From: Chloroflexota bacterium
Lineage (GTDB): Bacteria; Chloroflexota; Limnocylindria; Limnocylindrales; CSP1-4
DNA length: 7,228 nt
Direction: 5' to 3'
Assembly: GCA_017882025.1 (NCBI GenBank)
Contig: JADGQG010000099.1
Span: forward strand, 1-7,228
A model generated the notes under the pieces. That model saw nothing but the letters and a program-made list of their open reading frames with translations. It made no database searches and was not told where the DNA came from. The position numbers and the translations under genes are program-made. Below are positions 6,323-7,228 of this stretch, piece by piece (position 1 is the stretch's first letter; every line of letters starts with the position of its first letter).

Positions 6323-6397
6323 TGGTCGGGGTGGTGGGATTCGAACCCACGACCTCGTGCTCCCAAAGCACGTGCGCTACCGCTGCGCTACACCCCG
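6323..6397 (-). tRNA. tRNA-Pro (anticodon UGG), CCA encoded
   Basis: The minus strand folds as a complete 75-base cloverleaf. The acceptor stem CGGGGTG pairs with CACCCCG, the D stem GCGC with GCGC around a 7-base loop, and the anticodon stem CGTGC with GCACG around TTTGGGA. A 5-base variable loop (AGGTC) and the T stem GTGGG/CCCAC with loop TTCGAAT complete it. The anticodon is TGG, read as UGG, with G37 following as is usual for proline tRNAs. A73 and an encoded CCA end the gene at 6323. It decodes CCA and, by wobble, other proline codons. It stands alone, transcribed away from the zinc-ribbon gene with which it shares an upstream region of about 165 bases. Every stem is fully paired, so it should be functional. 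Confidence 0.98.
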
Positions 6398-6404
6398 ACG
6401 CGGT

Positions 6405-6418
6405 TTCGTGCTCACGAA
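6405..6418. repeat. Palindrome at the start of the tRNA-Pro transcript
   Basis: TTCGTG and CACGAA form a perfect 6-bp inverted repeat around CT. It sits between the tRNA 5' end and the proposed TTATAT -10 box, over the expected transcription start. It could be an operator, or a small hairpin in the 5' leader that RNase P removes. Confidence 0.4.
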
Positions 6419-6422
6419 CCCC

Positions 6423-6451
6423 ATATAACCCGTACGCACTGCCTCAGTGGA
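6423..6451 (-). promoter_or_regulatory. Probable tRNA-Pro promoter
   Basis: On the minus strand, TTATAT (6428-6423) is the only AT-rich hexamer in the area and lies about 25 bases upstream of the mature tRNA 5' end, as expected for a -10 box with a short leader. A weak -35 match, TCCACT (6451-6446), stands 17 bases further up. The -10 assignment is reasonable, the -35 weak. Confidence 0.45.
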
Positions 6452-6498
6452 CTAGCCTACACCGCTCCAATCGCATTCACGACGGACGAGTACACGAC

Positions 6499-6527
6499 TT
6501 GACCCGTTACGTTCCGGGGACCAGACT
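6499..6527 (+). promoter_or_regulatory. Possible promoter of the zinc-ribbon gene
   Basis: TTGACC (6499-6504) is a good -35 box. At 17 bases spacing the -10 position holds CAGACT (6522-6527), which keeps only the second A, the fourth A and the final T. The leader to the ATG at 6564 would be about 30 bases. The short inverted repeats CCAG-A-CTGG and GGAC-T-GTCC lie over the -10 and start area. Confidence 0.35.
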
Positions 6528-6551
6528 GGACTGTCCGAACTCACCAGAACC

Positions 6552-6557
6552 AGGAGG
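6552..6557 (+). promoter_or_regulatory. Ribosome binding site of the zinc-ribbon gene
   Basis: AGGAGG, a full Shine-Dalgarno match, lies 6 bases before the ATG at 6564. It fixes this start and shows that this small frame, and not its overlapping shadows, is translated. Confidence 0.85.
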
Positions 6558-6563
6558 TGCGAG

Positions 6564-6848
6564 ATGGAGATCGTTCGGACGTGCACCAAGTGCGGGACCC
6601 AGGACACGAGCCACGTGTGGCCGTCGCTGGACGAGGCCGCGGCTGCCGCGGGAGCCATCGAGTTCACGTGGGCCTGCCCGAGCTGCGCCGGGCCGGAGTT
6701 CGAGCTCGCCGAGCGCAGCCTCGACGACCCGGTGACCGCCGGTGCGGTCAGCGGGTCGGAGCCATATGCGCCGACCGATCCCGGTGAGGCGCGCCGGACC
6801 CTCGGGCCCCCCATCGCTGAAGAAACCGGGCTTCCTGATCGGCGCTGA
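6564..6848 (+). CDS. Small zinc-ribbon protein of unknown function
   Basis: This 94-residue protein starts MEIVRTCTKCGT and carries two CxxC knuckles, C7-x2-C10 and C38-x2-C41 (ACPSCAG), spaced as in a zinc ribbon that binds one Zn2+. Between the knuckles is an Ala-rich helix (DEAAAAAGAIEFTW). After residue 45 the chain is acidic and then Pro/Gly/Arg-rich and probably disordered (PEFELAERSLDDP to GLPDRR), without membrane segments or a signal peptide. Zinc ribbons of this size act as nucleic-acid or protein adaptors, but the sequence does not say which. A strong ribosome binding site and the codon pattern support expression. It stands alone: tRNA-Pro diverges upstream, and 263 bases separate it from the next gene. 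I do not recognise a named family. Confidence 0.8.
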   Translation: MEIVRTCTKCGTQDTSHVWPSLDEAAAAAGAIEFTWACPSCAGPEFELAERSLDDPVTAGAVSGSEPYAPTDPGEARRTLGPPIAEETGLPDRR

Positions 6849-7031
6849 CGGTACCGACAGCTCCTTACGTTCCGCGGCGCGATGGGTCCCCACACGGCCA
6901 GCTCCCGGCGGTCCCAGGCCCCCGATCCGCCGTTCTCGCTGATGCCCACGCTGCCCATCCCGAACGATTCGTCCGCCAGATCCCACAGTCCCCGGCCCTG
7001 CCGACCGCCTTGTGGATGAAAAAGCCCGAGG

Positions 7032-7051
7032 ACAAATGAGGTGCCACCTCA
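7032..7051. promoter_or_regulatory. Operator-like palindrome in the leader region of the last gene
   Basis: TGAGGTG-C-CACCTCA (7037-7051) is a perfect 7-bp inverted repeat with one central base. It begins at the edge of a possible -10 box, ACAAAT (7032-7037), which lies 16 bases after TTGTGG (7010-7015). A partial copy, GAGGTG, recurs at 7066-7071. The arrangement suits a repressor site on the promoter of the downstream gene, but the promoter boxes are weak. Confidence 0.4.
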
Positions 7052-7100
7052 GTAATCCGATGAGCGAGGTGTTCCGCCTAGGCTGACAGGTTCCGTCTCG

Positions 7101-7105
7101 AGGAG
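7101..7105 (+). promoter_or_regulatory. Ribosome binding site of the last gene
   Basis: AGGAG stands 6 bases before the ATG at 7112 and determines that start. Confidence 0.75.
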
Positions 7106-7111
7106 TGACCG

Positions 7112-7228
7112 ATGGCCAAGAATCAGACTCACAGGGTTGATGCGGAGGACATCGTCGACGACGTTCCGGATCGGGCCGACATGGGAGCGCTCGCCGATAC
7201 GCTCGTTGACCGCGGCCGCGCGGTCCTC
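7112..7228 (+). CDS. Hypothetical protein, N-terminal 39 codons only
   Basis: The frame opens with MAKNQTHRVDAEDIVDDVPD and continues RADMGALADTLVDRGRAVL to the window edge without a stop. Nine of the 39 residues are Asp or Glu, and there is no signal peptide or membrane segment, so a soluble cytoplasmic protein is likely. The AGGAG at 7101-7105 and the G/C-ending codons support translation. A palindrome 60 bases upstream suggests its own regulated promoter. Too little is visible to name a family. The same orientation as the zinc-ribbon gene does not imply an operon, given the 263-base gap. Confidence 0.7.
   Translation, partial: MAKNQTHRVDAEDIVDDVPDRADMGALADTLVDRGRAVL

Noticed and set aside
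5989..6397. tRNA-Pro as an integration site for a mobile element
   Set aside because: There is no integrase, and no repeat of the tRNA 3' end elsewhere in the window. The neighbouring remnant alone is not evidence of integration.
6508..6877. Short direct repeat TTACGTTCCG around 6507 and 6865
   Set aside because: Ten bases repeated twice, without flanking similarity or mobile-element context, is compatible with chance.
6882..7019. 45-codon Pro/Ser-rich frame between the last two genes
   Set aside because: It has no ribosome binding site, a low-complexity composition and nothing recognisable. It could equally be noise.
6507..7047. Minus-strand frames opposite the zinc-ribbon gene
   Set aside because: They are Gly/Arg/Ala-rich shadows of a plus-strand gene that has a strong Shine-Dalgarno.

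Overview
This is a very GC-rich bacterial window whose codons end mostly in G or C. An F420-type luciferase-like oxidoreductase, an ArnT/PMT-like membrane glycosyltransferase with a glycine-rich C-terminal tail, and an Lrp/AsnC regulator of the type ending in YTWG are gene types common in high-GC Chloroflexota (Limnocylindria/Ellin6529-like lineages) and Actinobacteria. I lean towards an uncultivated member of one of these, but the sequence alone does not settle it.

Layout. At the left edge (2-196, +) is the C-terminal ligand-binding half of an Lrp/AsnC regulator. It carries an in-frame TGA and has no stop where the family normally ends. From 307 to 5555 everything is on the minus strand, in two translationally coupled pairs. 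The upstream pair is gtrA-like (5004-5555) and a 669-residue membrane glycosyltransferase (2998-5007), joined by a 4-base ATGA overlap. The downstream pair is a CAX-type Ca2+/H+ antiporter (1245-2417) and an F420-dependent LLM-family oxidoreductase (307-1248), also joined by ATGA. Between the pairs (2558-2997) lies what reads best as a frameshifted C-terminal remnant of a second polytopic glycosyltransferase.

Right of gtrA, on the plus strand, is a roughly 100-codon C-terminal remnant resembling a GH26-type beta-mannanase (5683-5988). It is followed by about 330 bases with no gene that I can support, and then a tRNA-Pro(UGG) with encoded CCA on the minus strand (6323-6397). On the plus strand there follow a 94-residue zinc-ribbon protein with a strong ribosome binding site (6564-6848) and the first 39 codons of an acidic protein of unknown function (from 7112), which runs off the window.

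How it fits together. GtrA and the glycosyltransferase form a plausible lipid-linked-sugar module. GtrA proteins are thought to move or supply polyprenyl-phosphate sugars, and ArnT/PMT-like enzymes transfer a sugar from such a donor on the outer face of the membrane. The antiporter/oxidoreductase pairing has no obvious functional logic beyond co-expression. The strongest theme for a second look is gene decay or recoding: three broken or partial reading frames (the Lrp gene, the second glycosyltransferase and the GH26-like fragment) within 6 kb. I see no CRISPR array, integrase, transposase, toxin-antitoxin pair or defence system.
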